Shown: positions 63,037 to 63,192 of the stretch, piece after piece | Layout: the number at the start of each line of letters is the position of its first letter | Numbering within the stretch: the first letter of the stretch is position 1 | Source: an uncultured Bacteroidales bacterium | Lineage (GTDB): Bacteria; Bacteroidota; Bacteroidia; Bacteroidales; Muribaculaceae | Assembly (NCBI GenBank): GCA_902785925.1 | Contig: CADAAI010000025.1 | Location: forward strand, 1 to 63,192 | Length of the DNA stretch: 63,192 nucleotides | Direction of reading: 5' to 3' | Translations under genes and position numbers: made by a program | The notes under the pieces: model-generated | Database searches by the model: none | What the model saw: only the letters and a program-made list of their open reading frames with translations | What the model was told of the DNA's origin: nothing

Positions 63037-63050
63037 CCCGGGATGTCGAT

Positions 63051-63082
63051 TTTGTTTTTTTGTTGAAAATGAGTATATTTGC
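63051..63082 (+). promoter_or_regulatory. Promoter at the right edge
   Basis: TTTG 63051-63054 and TATATTTG 63075-63082 with a 20-bp spacer. The predicted transcription start coincides with the ATG at 63089. Confidence 0.6.
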
Positions 63083-63088
63083 GCCCGA

Positions 63089-63192
63089 TGAAAGGAACGG
63101 AACACATTATCGTTGAGGATCGGTTGACTGGTGTCGGCAATCATGCCGGCTATCTGTGCCATGCCTATTGCCATCGGGGGGCATGCTCGTTT
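63089..63192 (+). CDS. Start of an unidentified gene, cut by the window edge
   Basis: A frame opens with MKGTEHIIVEDRLTGVGNHA and continues through YLCHAYCH to the edge without a stop. A good promoter ends only 6 bp before the ATG, so the mRNA would be leaderless or translation would start later. The clustered Cys and His residues could bind metal. Too short to identify; it may instead be a second RNA gene. Confidence 0.35.

Noticed and set aside
62862..63116. An 84-codon plus-strand frame across the RNA candidate
   Set aside because: Spans several hairpins and a terminator, so coding is unlikely; no family resemblance.

Overview
The window is a chromosomal segment of a Bacteroidales bacterium, most likely a gut member (Muribaculaceae or a close relative; the family is a guess). 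The signs are: promoters of the Bacteroidetes type (TTG/TTTG, 18-21 bp, TAnnTTTG) before many genes; no clear Shine-Dalgarno sites; secreted proteins of Bacteroidetes style (FISUMP, BspA-type repeats, dockerin-like tails, sorting-type C-termini); and a Porphyromonas-like lysine fermentation operon.

Layout. 1-4.2 kb: the end of an unidentified gene, a secreted dockerin-like/FISUMP protein, a 106-bp direct repeat, and an isolated phage-like protein whose frame has absorbed three copies of an intergenic palindromic repeat. 4.2-11.2 kb: a cobalamin riboswitch followed by an intrinsic terminator, then a 2186-residue modular surface protein. 11.4-17.2 kb: a short UvrA paralogue, a small secreted protein, radA and an AAA/DUF4143 ATPase. 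17.6-18.8 kb: an aminotransferase, divergent from the next block.

19.1-33.7 kb is the metabolic core: a co-directional cluster of 15 genes for fermentation of lysine to acetate, ammonia and butyrate. The order is CoA-transferase subunit A, kal, kce, kdd, kamA, kamB, kamC, kamD, kamE, CoA-transferase subunit B, crotonase, 3-hydroxybutyryl-CoA dehydrogenase, butyryl-CoA dehydrogenase, etfB, etfA. kamE, the B12-binding subunit of lysine 5,6-aminomutase, is broken by a frameshift with about 43 nt missing, so the pathway as sequenced lacks an intact second aminomutase. The B12-controlled surface protein upstream may serve this B12-dependent route (inference).

33.7-41.1 kb is accessory: an apparently active Ser/Thr kinase and an adjacent pseudokinase, each joined through one membrane segment to an outward FISUMP domain, next to an AT-richer five-gene operon of unknown function (a degenerate MoxR/AAA-like protein, a protein with a DnaJ C-terminal domain but no J domain, a membrane protein and two unknowns). 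41.7-53.9 kb returns to housekeeping genes: tRNA-Arg, cstA, valS, speA (its conserved N-terminus extends upstream of the first ATG), a DEAD-box helicase and a glycosyltransferase. 53.9-63.2 kb: small membrane proteins, a promoter-carrying repeat, two tandem BspA-type/dockerin-like surface proteins, a 9-bp tandem repeat, an M13 metallopeptidase, tRNA-Leu, a strong structured-RNA candidate and the start of one more possible gene.
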